Source: Zasmidium citrigriseum (lineage: Eukaryota; Ascomycota; Dothideomycetes; Mycosphaerellales; Mycosphaerellaceae). Taken from it: a stretch of DNA of 64,000 nt. Shown here piece by piece: positions 62,468 to 64,000 of the stretch. The stretch covers positions 488,501 through 552,500 of the forward strand of contig NHNW01000021.1 in NCBI GenBank assembly GCA_002786025.1. The letters run 5' to 3'. Every line of letters begins with the position of its first letter. The first letter of the stretch is position 1. The notes below the pieces were generated by a model. The model was given only the letters and a program-made list of their open reading frames with translations. It searched no databases and was not told the DNA's origin. Both the position numbers and the translations under genes were made by a program.

Positions 62468-63676
62468 ATGGCACCTCCGTTTCGAATGGATCAAATAGGC
62501 TCTTTGCTTCGGCCACAAGAGCTTCTTCAAGCCAGACTCTCTCTGGCATCGCCATCTCAAATGTACGAAGTGGCCGAAGACGAGAATATCAAAGCAGCGG
62601 AGAAGAAAGCCATCGAAGACGTCGTCAAAAAGCAAATTGATCTCCAAATTCGCCCAATTTGTTCTGGAGAATACTGTCGGCACATATTCTACGGAGGCTT
62701 CTTCGAAACACTGGAAGGCATGACACCGATGCCCGACCTGCCCATACCGGATGCCTTCAGGACGGACTTCCCGACCACCGCAGGTCTTGCCAGAATGGGT
62801 GCCAAGACCAGAGCGGCTGTCGTGTGTACCGGACCTATTCGATGGAAGCAAAGTGCTTATATGGAAGAGTGGGACATGATGCGAGCAAGCGTGCCGGAAT
62901 CACAATGGGGAGATTTGAAGATGACCATGCCGGCGCCGAACTATCAGCACATTCAACTCAAGCCTGGTACTGCATATTCCAAAGAGTCAGGGTATGCAAA
63001 CGATGAGCAGTACTTCAAAGACTTGGGAGAAGCCTATGCAAAGGAAATCAAGGCATTGTACAACGCTGGCTGCCGCAACATCCAGGTCGATGATCCCCAT
63101 CTCACTTACTTCTGCTCTTCACAATTTCTTGACGGCTGCAAGAAGGATGGCGTAGACACTGACGCACTTCTGAATCTCTACCTCGAAGCCCACAATGTCT
63201 TCCTGCGGCAAAGGCCTCGAGATCTTCACATGGGCACGCACCTCTGCCGCGGCAACATGAGCGGCTCTACGCATTGGGTCTCGGGCAGCTATGATAAGAT
63301 CGCTGAGAAGCTCTTTACCAAGACCGACTACAATACCTACTACCTGGAATTCGATGATGTCGGACGAACTGGTGGCTTCGAGCCTTTGTGTTTTCTTCCG
63401 AAGGGAAAGAACGTCGTTCTGGGTCTGGTCTCGACGAAGAAGGCAGAGATGGAAGATTCACAAGATTTGAGAGGTAACATCTATCAAGCTGCTGAGGAGG
63501 TAGCGAAAGGTCAAGGTGTCTCGGCGGAGGAGGCTCTGGACTCGCTGGCCATCAGCCCTCAGTGTGGATTCTCAAGTTCATCACTGGCAGGCGGGAAAGA
63601 CATGACCATGGAGAGAATGTGGGAGAAATTGATGCTTGTGAGGGACACTGCAAAAGAGGTTTGGGGACACGTTTGA
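62468..63676 (+). CDS. MetE C-terminal-domain-like protein (cobalamin-independent methionine synthase family)
   Basis: A single exon encodes 402 residues. It corresponds to the C-terminal (catalytic) barrel only of cobalamin-independent methionine synthase; full-length MetE is about 760 residues. Start features are RMDQIGSLLRPQELLQAR (substrate-binding IGS). Zinc ligands are His258 and Cys260 in GTHLCRGN, Glu294 in YLEFDD and Cys366 in SPQCGF, matching the HxC...E...C set of the family, and the last block DMTMERMWEKLMLVRDTAKEVWG is typical. Such stand-alone proteins are widespread in fungi and bacteria and may methylate or demethylate small thiols rather than make methionine. Cytosolic. The ATG at 62468 is chosen; an earlier frame start is not an ATG. 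Confidence 0.92.
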   Translation: MAPPFRMDQIGSLLRPQELLQARLSLASPSQMYEVAEDENIKAAEKKAIEDVVKKQIDLQIRPICSGEYCRHIFYGGFFETLEGMTPMPDLPIPDAFRTDFPTTAGLARMGAKTRAAVVCTGPIRWKQSAYMEEWDMMRASVPESQWGDLKMTMPAPNYQHIQLKPGTAYSKESGYANDEQYFKDLGEAYAKEIKALYNAGCRNIQVDDPHLTYFCSSQFLDGCKKDGVDTDALLNLYLEAHNVFLRQRPRDLHMGTHLCRGNMSGSTHWVSGSYDKIAEKLFTKTDYNTYYLEFDDVGRTGGFEPLCFLPKGKNVVLGLVSTKKAEMEDSQDLRGNIYQAAEEVAKGQGVSAEEALDSLAISPQCGFSSSSLAGGKDMTMERMWEKLMLVRDTAKEVWGHV

Positions 63677-63809
63677 TTGCTGCGGTACTCTGATCCTTGC
63701 CTCGAAGAAACCGCTTTCGGCTCGTGCCCCTGATGCCATTGCCGGGTGCTACCAGACTGAAGCACGTTGGCACATTCTCTGCTAGTCTATAATAGCAGTA
63801 GATATCCAA

Positions 63810-64000
63810 CTAGCGGCTCTTGATGGTATCGTAGTAGGTCTCTTGCTTCGCTTCCCTCTCCTTGGCCTTCTCCTGCACGTACGCCTCCGCGACCATGTCT
63901 ACAAGCTCCTGTGAAAAGACGTCCAAGCTGGCGACGATGTTCTGGACGACAGATTTGGTGTTCGCGGACTCGGTGTGGCACTTGGCAAGGCAGGCCAAAC
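63810..64000 (-). CDS. 3' end of an unidentified gene, cut by the window edge
   Basis: The minus-strand frame is open from the edge to a stop at 63810, giving at least 63 residues. It ends with the helical, charged text LDVFSQELVDMVAEAYVQEKAKEREAKQETYYDTIKSR. It is convergent with the MetE-like gene; the stops are about 130 bp apart. The N-terminal part lies outside the window. No domain could be recognised from this fragment, and whether an intron lies near the edge is unknown. Confidence 0.5.
   Translation of the reverse strand, partial: LACLAKCHTESANTKSVVQNIVASLDVFSQELVDMVAEAYVQEKAKEREAKQETYYDTIKSR

Noticed and set aside
1..64000. Transposons, integrated viruses or RIP-degraded repeats
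   Set aside because: No transposase, reverse transcriptase, capsid or polymerase frames, terminal repeats or AT-rich blocks were recognised by eye.

Overview
This window is nuclear DNA of a filamentous ascomycete, most likely a dothideomycete of the Mycosphaerellales/Capnodiales type. The grounds are short spliceosomal introns of about 50-110 bp with GTRAGT donors and CTNAC-like branch sites, fungal-only families (Zn2Cys6 regulators, HET-domain proteins, the mitochondrial protein mL67/Mhr1, a heme-thiolate peroxidase), and a repeated SPFxxLSxELRxxIYE-type family. The placement below class level is inference. No virus, intact transposon, rRNA, tRNA or CRISPR array was recognised. Exon structures were read by eye from splice signals and checked by reading frame; several are confirmed by conserved residues falling at the expected spacing.

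Layout. 0-15 kb: a tricarballylate dehydrogenase-like flavoprotein, a HET gene carrying an in-frame TAG, a secreted Thr-rich repeat protein, mitochondrial mL67, two members of the SPF-LSxELR family, a small secreted Asn/Gly/Asp-rich protein, cyanase and a small Pro/Arg-rich gene. 15-26 kb: a C2H2 zinc-finger protein, a GMC oxidoreductase, a Zn2Cys6 regulator, a JMJD7-type hydroxylase and an F-box protein. 26-32 kb: a compact module of amidohydrolase, ornithine cyclodeaminase/mu-crystallin-like enzyme and allantoate-permease-type transporter. An imperfectly duplicated intergenic segment and a shared CGG-N7-CGG motif flank it. 32-35 kb: two secreted enzymes, a beta-propeller protein and a seven-exon heme-thiolate peroxidase whose PCP motif lies on a 19-nt microexon.

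36.8-51.5 kb is the most suggestive region. It holds two divergent Zn2Cys6 regulators, an UNC93-like transporter, an isopenicillin-N acyltransferase (penDE/aatA)-like Ntn hydrolase with the self-processing Gly-Cys pair intact, an intact HET gene, a short-chain dehydrogenase, a sugar-type MFS transporter and a polysaccharide deacetylase-family enzyme. No NRPS or PKS is present, so if this is a cluster it is a non-canonical one. 51.5-64 kb: a membrane-anchored PAF-acetylhydrolase-like protein, a third SPF-LSxELR paralogue, a DHA1 drug-type transporter divergent from a Zn2Cys6 regulator, another Zn2Cys6 regulator, a single-domain MetE-like protein and the 3' end of an unidentified gene.
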